Source of the DNA: a virus
Virus record (IMG/VR): IMGVR_UViG_3300030103_000364
Span: 1-22,029 of that record
Reading direction: 5' to 3' (one strand)
DNA: 22,029 nucleotides
In this document: piece by piece, positions 8,901 through 14,990 of the stretch
Position numbering within the stretch: the stretch's first letter is position 1
How the letters are laid out: the number at the start of each line of letters is the position of its first letter
Made by a program: the position numbers and the translations under genes
Notes under the pieces: generated by a model
What the model was told of the DNA's origin: nothing
The model's input: the letters and a program-made list of their open reading frames with translations, nothing else
Database searches by the model: none

Positions 8901-9653
8901 CCACTTATAGGTTGATACAGTACCAAATGTTTGAGAAGCATCTCTAGGGTCAAAAACCTTTTTTCCCTTTACCTGTACAGTTAATTGCGGTACGCCTGAC
9001 CATATACCCTCTTTATCATATCCAAAATGTGCTGCTATATAACAAACACCATTTAACTTATGTGCTGAAGTCCAATTTGGCATTGATGCTACCAGCATTG
9101 GGTCTGCTGTTTGCGTAGCAGCTCCATGATGTAGATTCATAACGTATCTATATTTAGATGTTGGTGAAGTACCAAATTGACCTGCTCCTGCATTAATTCC
9201 AGTCCCATTTTGTGAAACGGTATTTAGCGAGCCTGAACCTGAAGAAATTTTATCTGAACCTATATAACCGCCATCCCTAAATCTTGCAGAATCGTATAAT
9301 GTGTTTCCATCAAGCTCAATTGTTCTACCAATAATTTCCTCACATTCTCCTACTGCTAAAGCATACACCACATATAAATCTCTTGAATCATTTGCATTTG
9401 TGTCCATGTAGATTATTTGTGCGCCTACTCTACGAGTACCATATATAATTGGTAATTTACCACCAGCAGAAGTTTTGTTTGCAAGTATGTCCTGACCTTT
9501 TGCAAGCATTTGTTTTGCTTGCATAAAACCTTTAACACCAACTGCTAGGGTGGCTACTTGCATTGCAAATCTTATAGGATTTTTTAATGCATAACCAATA
9601 AGATTTTTGCCAACTGCTTTAAAAAAACCACCTACTGCTGACCAAAATGCCAT
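5937..9653 (-). CDS. gpJ-like central tail-tip/fibre protein with C-terminal S74 chaperone
   Basis: 1238 aa from ATG 9653, which shares an A with the preceding stop (TAATG). A GTG four codons upstream is less likely. Residues 1-60 are hydrophobic and glycine-rich. Residues about 62-600 resemble the gpJ/tail-tip family (KLPIIYGTRRVGAQIIYMD, EGIWSGVPQLTVQVKGKKVF). A fibronectin-III-like domain covers about 615-705. Next come ordered repeats (DAVTxAKI, then TIxAxxIAA, then NITTGTLNADNL) at about 708-890, and beta-rich material to about 1110. The last 104 residues are an intramolecular chaperone of endosialidase (S74) domain starting at SDERLK, Ser1135. In this family that Ser-Asp pair performs self-cleavage after trimerisation. 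The protein would cap the tail tube and reach the host receptor. Confidence 0.88.
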   Translation of the reverse strand: MAFWSAVGGFFKAVGKNLIGYALKNPIRFAMQVATLAVGVKGFMQAKQMLAKGQDILANKTSAGGKLPIIYGTRRVGAQIIYMDTNANDSRDLYVVYALAVGECEEIIGRTIELDGNTLYDSARFRDGGYIGSDKISSGSGSLNTVSQNGTGINAGAGQFGTSPTSKYRYVMNLHHGAATQTADPMLVASMPNWTSAHKLNGVCYIAAHFGYDKEGIWSGVPQLTVQVKGKKVFDPRDASQTFGTVSTYKWSDNPSLCFLDYITNDEYGKGLPIAKINTSTFSTAANTADTLVDQPYFNGSTQGITWSGGSGNDYINILGGNANRDWFQNKIGERLTLNNAAGTTILNQINVKDVRRDEFFDTTEEYRVYVDTVLGADYASNTGTYILKVKRFHCNGYLDANKNVMDNAKELLANMRGLFLYVDGKYELAIEDTGTSTFSITDNHIISDAGISVDYGNKDKRANKVIIEFFNGNKKYELDTATVLHSATTDANDFTSDDGGEELEIKAEFPYISDPYIAYNMGKAILVRSRNQTTIQFLGTPEMYKLNVNDIVSFTYAGLGFNNKVCRVEALELQSDGLVSVSLIEYFDVYTWEVPPQEPVEELANLPSAYAVKAPTGLAFTDTDSSSTGRPFLAWNTPTDFPNYQYRVNVVDSSGNQVINKIVDVENCDLNFISKGTNYVASVTSLNTLGSESSAATLTFTVADEPTVAADIKDGSITSVKIADDAVTTAKIIDDAVTNALIATDAVNQDSIQANAVTATEILAQTITTSEIAASTILSANIAANTIEAGDIAANTLTSASGVFGTISANDITTGTLNASNVTVTNLNADNITTGTLNADNLQIDDVTIDTDGNGNLIIKSGGVGTIQIADDAVTDAKVNNLSANSITTGTLDAASVTVSGGDVTINNSGLTINGSSSSINLGSGAFVVASNGALTATNATISGGITATSLNVTNATVTGTLDASVITLNNEPLNNVLAYSEVGGIGLLTLNETAAIDGDFVVAGNFEATGSQPDLVIGKVYNVSVINDRTIEADARLVSQNGNGSFKIQSQTHNNATLTTKLSLGYDVLGKATLTSDNTLKFFSSSALALTLDTSQNAVFTGDIQTDSLGVGTASSGTTGEIRATNNITAFYSDERLKDFKGKIKNPIDKIMNLNGYYFKENQVAKDLGYSNERLQVGLNAQEVEKVLPEIVTEAPIDSKYKTIWYEKLIPLLVEGMKEQQKTIDMLKEQINDISK

Positions 9654-10201
9654 TACATTCCCCACCTAACATCTTCTTTTACTTGTGTTGCAAACTCCAT
9701 ACCTTTATCACCACTACTAAATGTTTGTTGTGATTCATCTGTAAAATGTCTACCTTTAGTTAAATTCCAGTTTGACCAATGACTAGCAACTATCATACTT
9801 AATACAGAATCATCTATGCTCTCTTTTATAGAGACATTTCTTATCTGACCTGTAAAATAATTAATAGCACCTACAATAGCTTCATTAGAATCGAAATAAG
9901 CTAAATATATTTCTACTGTTTTATCTGTAAATGCACCGCTTTGCACTAATGACCTAACCTGGTCTGTAATGTTTGAAAAACCTATATTAATTTCATCAAC
10001 TTGTAATTGTCCTGTCTCAGTAGTTGCATCAACTGTTAAGAAAGAACCGCCAGCTTCATAAGTATTAGAATCATGTACAACATTCGTATAATAATCAGTA
10101 AGCCTAATTGTGGATGATAAATTAAGTTCAACTAAAAAAGCTGTTTTAGTTGCTGTTGCAGAGACTTGTGTTTGTAATGCGGTTGATAAACTTCTAGGCA
10201 T
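9653..10201 (-). CDS. DUF2163-type tail-tip hub protein (gpL position)
   Basis: 182 aa, ATG at 10201, joined to its neighbours by TAATG overlaps on both sides. The N-terminus (TKTAFLVELNLSSTIRLTDYY, then an NTYEAGGSF turn) and the C-terminus (HWSNWNLTKGRHFTDESQQTFSSGDKGMEFA) follow the pattern of the DUF2163/BR0599 family. That family occupies the tail-tip hub of siphoviruses and gene transfer agents, in the place of lambda gpL. Lambda gpL binds an iron-sulphur cluster, but no four-cysteine set is visible here. It should connect the distal tail ring to the gpJ-like protein. In many relatives an NlpC/P60 peptidase gene follows directly, but here the gpJ-like gene follows instead. Confidence 0.75.
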   Translation of the reverse strand: MPRSLSTALQTQVSATATKTAFLVELNLSSTIRLTDYYTNVVHDSNTYEAGGSFLTVDATTETGQLQVDEINIGFSNITDQVRSLVQSGAFTDKTVEIYLAYFDSNEAIVGAINYFTGQIRNVSIKESIDDSVLSMIVASHWSNWNLTKGRHFTDESQQTFSSGDKGMEFATQVKEDVRWGM

Positions 10202-10806
10202 TAGCTAATAACCTCTCTAACATCAAATGAAATAGTATATAAACCACTAGCATTTGTTGAATACATAATCTCATTGTTTTCAAGATATACAGTAAAACTA
10301 GGTTTATTAACAGTTACAGCTTCATTATCTGCTAAAGCAGTTATTAAATTCGGAGATATTAAAGCAGTTAGCTCACCACTTGCGTTTGAATCAACATCTG
10401 ATTGCACCATATAAACTTTAGAATGATTTGCAAACTTAATTAAATCACCAGCTTTTAAAGCACCTGTTGTATTTGCTGTAAAACCATCTAAAGCTATAGA
10501 AGCATCTGTTGCAACATGCGAACCTGCAACTAAAATATCTGTTTCGCCTTTTGATGCACCTAAATTATCTAATGGTGCTTGAATAGTAAAATCTTCAAAT
10601 GAACCTTTTTGTTTTTGTAAAAATGCAAATATTTCTTGTGCTTTTTCTTGTTGCATTGGTGGCATTTGTACTGTAAATGAAAAATATTGTGAGCCTATTT
10701 GTCTTACTTGTTTTCTACCTGATAAAGTCTGATTTAGTAAAGTAGGTCTATTATCTTTAAATTGTAATGCTGTAAAATTTGGATTTGTTGGAAATTGACC
10801 TGACAT
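10201..10806 (-). CDS. Distal-tail-like minor tail protein
   Basis: 201 aa, ATG at 10806 in a TAATG junction with the tape measure gene. The N-terminal part (LLNQTLSGRKQVRQIGSQYF, then FSFTVQMPPM and an FLQKQKGSFEDF stretch, about residues 22-75) and the closing beta strands (YTISFDVREVIS) fit minor tail proteins that form the ring below the tape measure, the place of lambda gpM or of a Dit protein. Residues about 85-165 look like an inserted beta-rich domain (DGFTANTTGALKAGDLIKF). The position directly after the tape measure and before the DUF2163 protein supports this role. The exact family is not certain. Confidence 0.65.
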   Translation of the reverse strand: MSGQFPTNPNFTALQFKDNRPTLLNQTLSGRKQVRQIGSQYFSFTVQMPPMQQEKAQEIFAFLQKQKGSFEDFTIQAPLDNLGASKGETDILVAGSHVATDASIALDGFTANTTGALKAGDLIKFANHSKVYMVQSDVDSNASGELTALISPNLITALADNEAVTVNKPSFTVYLENNEIMYSTNASGLYTISFDVREVIS

Positions 10807-12503
10807 TATACAACTCCCATTTTTCCTTGATTGTTCATAGCATTATTAATAATGCTTGTTATAAGACCTTTTCTTGATGCTAATAACTGGTCAAAACCTG
10901 CTGCATCTACTGTTGATATATTAAAATTAACTGTTGCTCCCATGCCCTGACCTTTTGTATGGTCTATTACAGTTTCATTAGGATGTAATATTGCTGGAAA
11001 ACCACCTTTACCATCTATACCACCTGACCTTGAACCACTACCTGTAAAGCCACCACCATCTGCACTAAATAATTTACCAAATGATGAAAACGATTGTTCA
11101 AAAAATCCTGTTAATGGTTTTAATATTGTTTGTTGTATAGCTATTCTTAAAAGTTGTTCTACAACAAAATCAGCAAAATCTTTAAACTCTAATTTGCCTG
11201 CTCTTAATGAAGAAACAATAGAATCTTCAAATTTTTTCATTGATTGTACTGCTGTTGTTTCTAATGTTTTTTGTAGTCCTTTCTCACCAAGACTATCTTT
11301 AAATGCTTCTATTGGACTTAATAAATTTGTAAGACTTGCACCAAATTCATCGCTACCGTTTGTAATTCCCTCATAAGATGCTCTTAAATCATCTAAAGTT
11401 AATTTGTAATTTCTTACCTTGTCTGCTGTAACTTTTGATTGTTCACCAAAATTAGAAGTACGCATATTTATAACTAATAACTCATTATTAAGTATAAATA
11501 TTTCTTCTTGCAGTCCTGCAATTTCTTTTTCAAATGCACCAAATGGTCTTAATCTAAGCATGTTAATTTGAAATTGTGCAAAACTTATCTGTAATTCTTT
11601 TAGTTTTGCTTCACCATCATTTACAAATTGTGTTAGTTCGTCTTTAAATAAACCAAATTGTTCAACACCAACTGCTACAAATTCAATAATAGAATTAGCT
11701 ATTTTTAAACCTAGCGCATCCATACCACCAGCATCATTTATCATTTGTTGTATTCTTTTAGATATTTCTTCTCTAAGTTTTTCAAATACTGGTAAAAATG
11801 ATGTTGTTATATTATTAACAAAAGAACCTATCTGTTGCTTAATAACGCCTATAGCATCATTAAATTTTTCTGTTCTTCTTATAACAGTTTCGTCTAAAAC
11901 TAATCCTAATTCTTTTGCTCTAGCAATAAATTTTGTTAATCCTTTGTCTGATAAGTCTGTAATAGCACCAGTCAAAATAACACCTTGCCTTCCAAATAAA
12001 TTTGCTAAAGCTGTTGCTCTTTGTGTTTGTGAACTTAAATTAGATATGCCTTTTGCAGAATCTTCAAGTATTTCATCAAATGAACGCATTGAACCATCTG
12101 CATTTTGTATTTCTACACCAATGTCTTTAAAAATATCAGCTTGTGTTTTTAGACCTCTTCTAGCGTCACCAACACTTCTAGCAAATTTAATTAATGCAGT
12201 ATTAGCACCTTCTATTGTAGTACCTGATTCTCTTGCTGCTAAATGAAATGCCTGTAATGTATCAGTAGCTATACCAGTTTGTGTTGCAGTTTTACCAATA
12301 GCATCAACAGCCTGGAATGACCTATCAACAACTAAAGCAAGTGCTGTAGCTGTTCCAGCAGCAGCTACGCCAATACCAGCAATACCCTTAGATGTTTTAG
12401 CTGCAACACCACCAATACCTTTTAAGCTATTAGTAACTTTATCAAATGCTGCTTTAGTCTTATCTACTGCTGTTAATTCAAACTTAACTTTTTTATTTGC
12501 CAT
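10806..12503 (-). CDS. Tail tape measure protein
   Basis: 565 aa, ATG at 12503, overlapping the end of the frameshifted chaperone extension by 11 nt. It is Ala/Gly/Lys-rich, with long helical stretches and one hydrophobic segment near the N-terminus (about 44-60, GIGVAAAGTATALALVV). Residues about 75-220 (ESGTTIEGANTALIKFARSV, then FGRQGVILTGAITDLSDKG) match the tail length tape measure family. The C-terminus carries a Gly-rich linker and GGFPAILHPNETVIDHTKGQ, a motif common at the end of lambda-type tape measures. It sets tail length and is held extended by the chaperone encoded just upstream. At about 1.5 angstrom per residue the tail would be near 85 nm, on the short side for a siphovirus. 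That length is an inference. Confidence 0.9.
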   Translation of the reverse strand: MANKKVKFELTAVDKTKAAFDKVTNSLKGIGGVAAKTSKGIAGIGVAAAGTATALALVVDRSFQAVDAIGKTATQTGIATDTLQAFHLAARESGTTIEGANTALIKFARSVGDARRGLKTQADIFKDIGVEIQNADGSMRSFDEILEDSAKGISNLSSQTQRATALANLFGRQGVILTGAITDLSDKGLTKFIARAKELGLVLDETVIRRTEKFNDAIGVIKQQIGSFVNNITTSFLPVFEKLREEISKRIQQMINDAGGMDALGLKIANSIIEFVAVGVEQFGLFKDELTQFVNDGEAKLKELQISFAQFQINMLRLRPFGAFEKEIAGLQEEIFILNNELLVINMRTSNFGEQSKVTADKVRNYKLTLDDLRASYEGITNGSDEFGASLTNLLSPIEAFKDSLGEKGLQKTLETTAVQSMKKFEDSIVSSLRAGKLEFKDFADFVVEQLLRIAIQQTILKPLTGFFEQSFSSFGKLFSADGGGFTGSGSRSGGIDGKGGFPAILHPNETVIDHTKGQGMGATVNFNISTVDAAGFDQLLASRKGLITSIINNAMNNQGKMGVV

Positions 12504-12645
12504 TCCTTCTTCTCTGTTCAGCTAACTCTAGGTAAGCTATCCATCCTTGATATTCATGGACACTAATTTTTTGCAACTCTTTTAAAGTTTTGCCTAGCTT
12601 TTCAGCTAATGCATATTGCATGTATAAATTAGTATCCTCTATTAG
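12493..12645 (-). CDS. Frameshift-only extension of the tail assembly chaperone (gpT-like part)
   Basis: A 50-codon open stretch in the -1 frame relative to the upstream chaperone, ending at TAA 12495-12493 inside the tape measure start. It has no good start of its own. If ribosomes slip on A AAA AAC (12651-12645), re-reading base 12645, they produce a 161-aa fusion. The encoded peptide (LGKTLKEL, then HEYQGWIAYLELAEQRR) has the G-K-T-x-x-E-L ... E-x-x-G-W-x-A-Y-x-E-L pattern seen in gpT-type domains of tail chaperones. In lambda the G/GT ratio controls assembly, and the T domain recruits the tail tube and tape measure. The sequence pattern is seen directly. Slippage itself is inferred. Confidence 0.82.
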   Translation of the reverse strand, partial: LIEDTNLYMQYALAEKLGKTLKELQKISVHEYQGWIAYLELAEQRRRNGK

Positions 12646-12977
12646 TTTTTTTTAGTTTCCTCAATAGGTTCTTGTCCCATAATTTGAGTTGCAACATCAA
12701 CTAAGATTTCTCTATCAACATTGTTAAGCAAATCGTTCTTGTCACCTATGTTAAAAATTTTTTCTCCATTTTCATCAAGTGCTTTATAAATTAATACATA
12801 AGCCATCATTGTTAAGTTATCTTCTTTGCTCATTTTGTATAGCTTAGAAGTTTCGCCTAATGTTAATGGCTTTGTATAGATATTTAATGGTTTATCTTCT
12901 GAACCCCATTCAGGTACTTGTATTACTTTTACATCTTGCTCTGCAAAATGCGTTTTAGCTCTCTCTATAGCTTTCAT
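12642..12977 (-). CDS. Tail assembly chaperone, short form (gpG-like)
   Basis: 111 aa, ATG at 12977, starting 3 nt after the stop of the tail tube gene. It is acidic and mostly helical, with a beta-like start (DVKVIQVPEWGSEDKPLNIYTKPLTLGETSKLY is spread over about residues 15-47) and a helical second half (NLTMMAYVLIYKALDENGEK). This is the common pattern of short phage tail chaperones lying between tail tube and tape measure genes. The last codons form an eight-A run followed by C and then TAA, giving a classic -1 slippery site. The short product would coat the tape measure before tube polymerisation. It is not expected to be part of the finished virion. Confidence 0.82.
   Translation of the reverse strand: MKAIERAKTHFAEQDVKVIQVPEWGSEDKPLNIYTKPLTLGETSKLYKMSKEDNLTMMAYVLIYKALDENGEKIFNIGDKNDLLNNVDREILVDVATQIMGQEPIEETKKN
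12645..12651 (-). promoter_or_regulatory. Programmed -1 ribosomal frameshift site, A AAA AAC
   Basis: On the minus strand the chaperone ends ACT AAA AAA AAC TAA. The last seven bases before the stop, in frame A-AAA-AAC, are a canonical X-XXY-YYZ slippery heptamer inside an eight-A run. The stop codon follows at once, which favours pausing. A short inverted repeat (ATGCA-ATA-TGCAT) lies about 30 nt downstream, but I cannot say whether it stimulates slippage. No strong Shine-Dalgarno-like stimulator is seen immediately upstream, although GAGGA occurs 9 nt before the A run (ATTGAGGAAACT). Confidence 0.82.
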
Positions 12978-12979
12978 AA

Positions 12980-13369
12980 TTAATATGTAGTTGTAGTTAA
13001 ACCACCAGTACCTTGAACAGTAATACTAGCTTCTACTAATCCATCAAAAGATGAAGAAATAGATTTACCAGTTACTATTGCTGTACCAGTTAGTTTTACG
13101 TCACCACTTGCTGTACCTTCAGGTGCAAAATTTAAAGTTACAGATGCGCCTACTGCTAGTGCTGTTTGTCCATTTAAATCAGCTTCATCGTAAAGAACAT
13201 CGACTGAACCGCTAAAGTCTTTAATAGATGCTAAGTATGATTTTGCACTATCACCCATTGAAGTATCTTCAACAGTATCAATAGTTTCATCAATACTAAA
13301 ACTTCTAATCTCGCCTATGTCGTTTGAACCAACTTGAACTGTACCTTCTTTTCCAAGATGTGTTGCCAT
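12980..13369 (-). CDS. Major tail tube protein
   Basis: 129 aa, ATG at 13369 with GAGGA 7 nt upstream; that site overlaps the end of the 48-aa gene. The protein is rich in beta strands and small residues. It begins MATHLGKEGTVQVGSNDIGE and continues with a strand-loop region (SFSIDETIDTVEDTSMGDSA) that is highly characteristic of short tail tube subunits. The C-terminus (FDGLVEASITVQGTGGLTTT) is the typical final strand plus flexible tail. About 130 residues is the usual length for the short single-domain type. Hexameric rings of this protein build the tail tube around the tape measure. The position just before the chaperone and tape measure supports the call. Confidence 0.85.
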   Translation of the reverse strand: MATHLGKEGTVQVGSNDIGEIRSFSIDETIDTVEDTSMGDSAKSYLASIKDFSGSVDVLYDEADLNGQTALAVGASVTLNFAPEGTASGDVKLTGTAIVTGKSISSSFDGLVEASITVQGTGGLTTTTY

Positions 13370-13371
13370 AA

Positions 13372-13518
13372 TTATTCCTCGTTTTTAGTTTTAGAAGAAG
13401 GTTTAACTTTATCTTTTGATGGGATTGCTTCTTCCTTCCAACCCTTTTTCTTTAGATACTCAACAGAATCAGGTTGAGCATCAATAGAACTTTTGCCATT
13501 TGGACTAATCATTTTCAT
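13372..13518 (-). CDS. Small 48-aa protein between tail terminator and tail tube genes
   Basis: A 49-codon frame from ATG 13518 to TAA 13372, reading MKMISPNGKSSIDAQPDSVE and then YLKKKGWKEEAIPSKDKVKP before ending SSKTKNEE. The ribosome binding site GAGGA lies 7 nt before this ATG. The in-frame ATG at 13524 would sit too close to it. The gene fills most of the gap between the terminator (stop 13532) and the tail tube gene (start 13369). Its last codons (GAG GAA) supply the tail tube ribosome binding site, as in coupled genes. The motif D-S-V-E-Y-L-K-K-K-G-W is followed by a lysine-rich tail. Similar short proteins with a V-x-x-L-x-x-K-G-W motif occur in phage structural operons, but no function is known to me. 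Confidence 0.75.
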   Translation of the reverse strand: MKMISPNGKSSIDAQPDSVEYLKKKGWKEEAIPSKDKVKPSSKTKNEE

Positions 13519-13531
13519 AATCATTTCCTCG

Positions 13532-13978
13532 TTATACTGCTACATCAGGATTTTGTTCCTGGACATAGTATTTGGTTAAAAATATAAGGGTAGCTACCGC
13601 TAATGGTTTCTCTCCCTCTGCATTAAATTCAATTTCTGTACTTTCTAAATAACAATCTTTTGCTAAACCGTTTAGCGTTGTATCAGCAGCTATAGCACTT
13701 TCAATTTCTTTAGATGAAGTGTCTATAGTGTCGTCAAAGTTAGTTGTATCTTTAACGTATATTTCTACTGCTACAGATAAATTTCTTTCGCTTAATCTAT
13801 TTGTACTAATTACCATAGGCTCTGAATCCTCAGATTTTGTATAGATTAATAGTGCTGGTGTACCACCAGTTTCTAATGGGTAAACTCTACTTTGATAAAC
13901 TCTATTACCTGTTGTAGTCAATCCTGTTAGAGTTGTACCTATTTCTTCTCTAATTTGTTGTCTTACATGATTTGCCAT
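13532..13978 (-). CDS. Tail terminator protein (gpU-like)
   Basis: 148 aa, ATG at 13978 in a TAATG junction with the preceding connector gene. The N-terminal helix (HVRQQIREEIGTTLTGL), the segment NRVYQSRVYPLETGGTPALL, and the C-terminal strand EKPLAVATLIFLTKYYV are what one sees in tail terminator/minor tail U proteins. These close the tail tube with a hexameric ring at the head-proximal end. Location after the head-tail joining genes and before the tail tube gene is the standard place. No odd feature is visible. An alternative label would be tail completion protein of the DUF3168 type, which is structurally related. Confidence 0.72.
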   Translation of the reverse strand: MANHVRQQIREEIGTTLTGLTTTGNRVYQSRVYPLETGGTPALLIYTKSEDSEPMVISTNRLSERNLSVAVEIYVKDTTNFDDTIDTSSKEIESAIAADTTLNGLAKDCYLESTEIEFNAEGEKPLAVATLIFLTKYYVQEQNPDVAV

Positions 13979-14331
13979 TAGATTTCCTCTAACTCTAATG
14001 CAGTAAAACCTGTTCTATCACTCTGAATAGAAACAACTGTATATGTTTGTGCTGCTTTTAAAGTATTACCATTTACATCTTTTATAGCCGATGCTGCTAA
14101 TGTGTTTCCATGTGCAATACTAGGAACATCAATACTTCTGCAATATGCTATTGGTTGTGTTGCTTCAACTCCAACCTCTAAACCTTCTTGTTCTATAAAT
14201 TCATTATTTAAAATAATATTTATAGTTTTTGCTGTACCACTATTAGTCCATACAGCTTCAATACCATGTCCGTAATTAATATCTAAGTAAGCTGACATAT
14301 CCTCTTCAGTCTCCATTACATACGTTGACAT
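13978..14331 (-). CDS. Head-tail joining protein, paralogue B
   Basis: 117 aa, ATG at 14331 in a TAATG junction with paralogue A. It is a small acidic beta-rich protein. The middle reads TINIILNNEFIEQEGLEVGV, then EATQPIAYCRSIDVPSIAHG, and it ends in FTALELEEI. This lines up along its length with the neighbouring 133-aa protein: shared E-F ... E-G-x-x-V-x-V-E-x-x-Q-P-x-A ... D-V-P-x-I, and a closing beta hairpin. The fold pattern (acidic start, V-E-x-x-x-P, D-V-P) resembles lambda gpFII-type head-tail attachment proteins. It would sit under the portal as a connector ring. Confidence 0.7.
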   Translation of the reverse strand: MSTYVMETEEDMSAYLDINYGHGIEAVWTNSGTAKTINIILNNEFIEQEGLEVGVEATQPIAYCRSIDVPSIAHGNTLAASAIKDVNGNTLKAAQTYTVVSIQSDRTGFTALELEEI

Positions 14332-14732
14332 TATTGAGCTTCCAGTAAAACTGTAACCATGCCAACATTATCAGGTTGCACTTCTCTAACTATAAAAGTA
14401 GTTTCAGGTGTTAATACTGAACCTTTATTGGTTGTTATTGCATTTACAACAATCCTATCTTGTTGCGAAATATAAGGTACGTCACTAGCTTTTATCATTG
14501 CTCTAGGTTGATACCCTTCAACTGCTACAGAATTGCCCTCTATATTAAAAAATTCTTGGTCTATTAATAAATTTATATTAGTAGTATTTCCTGAATCAAT
14601 ATCAAACCAAGTATCTATAAGACCCTCTCTTGAATCCCATAATGCATTTTGTACTTCAAAAAATATAGCAGATACACCACCAATTTGGTTGTCTACATAA
14701 GAATTAAAATCTGCTGCACTTTCTAAAGCCAT
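14331..14732 (-). CDS. Head-tail joining protein, paralogue A
   Basis: 133 aa, ATG at 14732 with AGAGAT a few nt upstream. Segments NINLLIDQEFFNIEGNSVAV and EGYQPRAMIKASDVPYISQQ match paralogue B closely, and both end in a V-x-x-[VI]-Q-x-D-x-x-G strand pattern. The protein has a longer N-terminal helical part (SAADFNSYVDNQIGGVSAIFF) than its partner. Phages of this type usually carry one gpFII-like gene at this site. Two in tandem suggests duplication, with one copy perhaps acting as head completion and the other as tail-side connector. The family assignment rests on pattern and position, since identity to lambda gpFII is low. Confidence 0.7.
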   Translation of the reverse strand: MALESAADFNSYVDNQIGGVSAIFFEVQNALWDSREGLIDTWFDIDSGNTTNINLLIDQEFFNIEGNSVAVEGYQPRAMIKASDVPYISQQDRIVVNAITTNKGSVLTPETTFIVREVQPDNVGMVTVLLEAQ

Positions 14733-14734
14733 TA

Positions 14735-14938
14735 CTATCTCTTTTTAGTTGGTTTGGTATCTGATTTTTTTAAGCCCACGCTTCTATCAGATTTTTTTGG
14801 TTTACTTTTAGCAACATAGACTTCAGCTTTCATATAAGAGATTAGTGTATTACCTTCAATCTCAGGTAATTCAACTACATCGCCTGTATGTACTTTTTGT
14901 CCGTTAGCCATCGTGTCTTGTAAAATTTTATATTTCAT
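14735..14938 (-). CDS. Small lysine-rich head protein (gpFI position)
   Basis: 67 aa from ATG 14938 (MKYKILQDTMANGQKVHTGD). The frame is open to 14983, but an upstream start would place a strong hairpin inside the coding region. An ATG at 14941 gives one extra Met and is equally possible. Residues 1-44 form a small beta-like domain (VHTGDVVELPEIEGNTLISY). The tail from about 47 is almost entirely Lys/Ser/Thr/Pro and strongly basic. Small proteins of this form follow the capsid gene in many siphoviruses. The position equals that of lambda gpFI, though similarity to gpFI is not evident. No clear ribosome binding site is present. Confidence 0.65.
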   Translation of the reverse strand: MKYKILQDTMANGQKVHTGDVVELPEIEGNTLISYMKAEVYVAKSKPKKSDRSVGLKKSDTKPTKKR

Positions 14939-14950
14939 CATTTTTAAGTT

Positions 14951-14968
14951 GGGGGTATTGCTACCCCC
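14951..14968 (-). terminator. GC-rich hairpin just after the capsid gene
   Basis: On the minus strand GGGGGTA-GCAA-TACCCCC is a perfect 7-bp stem with a GNRA-type tetraloop, 22 nt after the capsid stop. It stands out in this AT-rich DNA. No T-run follows on the minus strand, so a full intrinsic terminator is unlikely. A partial terminator, a 3' end stabiliser for capsid mRNA, or a processing site fits better. The structure is seen directly. The role is inferred. Confidence 0.6.
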
Positions 14969-14990
14969 ATTCCATTTCATCATTAGTTAA

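Noticed and set aside
12642-12653. The eight-A run as a sequencing error splitting one gene
   Set aside because: The position, slippery heptamer and immediate stop match the known frameshift arrangement of tail chaperones. An indel error remains possible but is the weaker explanation.
14951-14968. Full rho-independent terminator after the capsid gene
   Set aside because: No T-run follows the stem on the minus strand, and essential tail genes lie downstream in the same direction.
14939-14983. Upstream start for the small lysine-rich protein, adding about 15 residues
   Set aside because: It would place the GC-rich hairpin inside the coding region and gives an unlikely N-terminus. The Met codons at 14941/14938 fit better.
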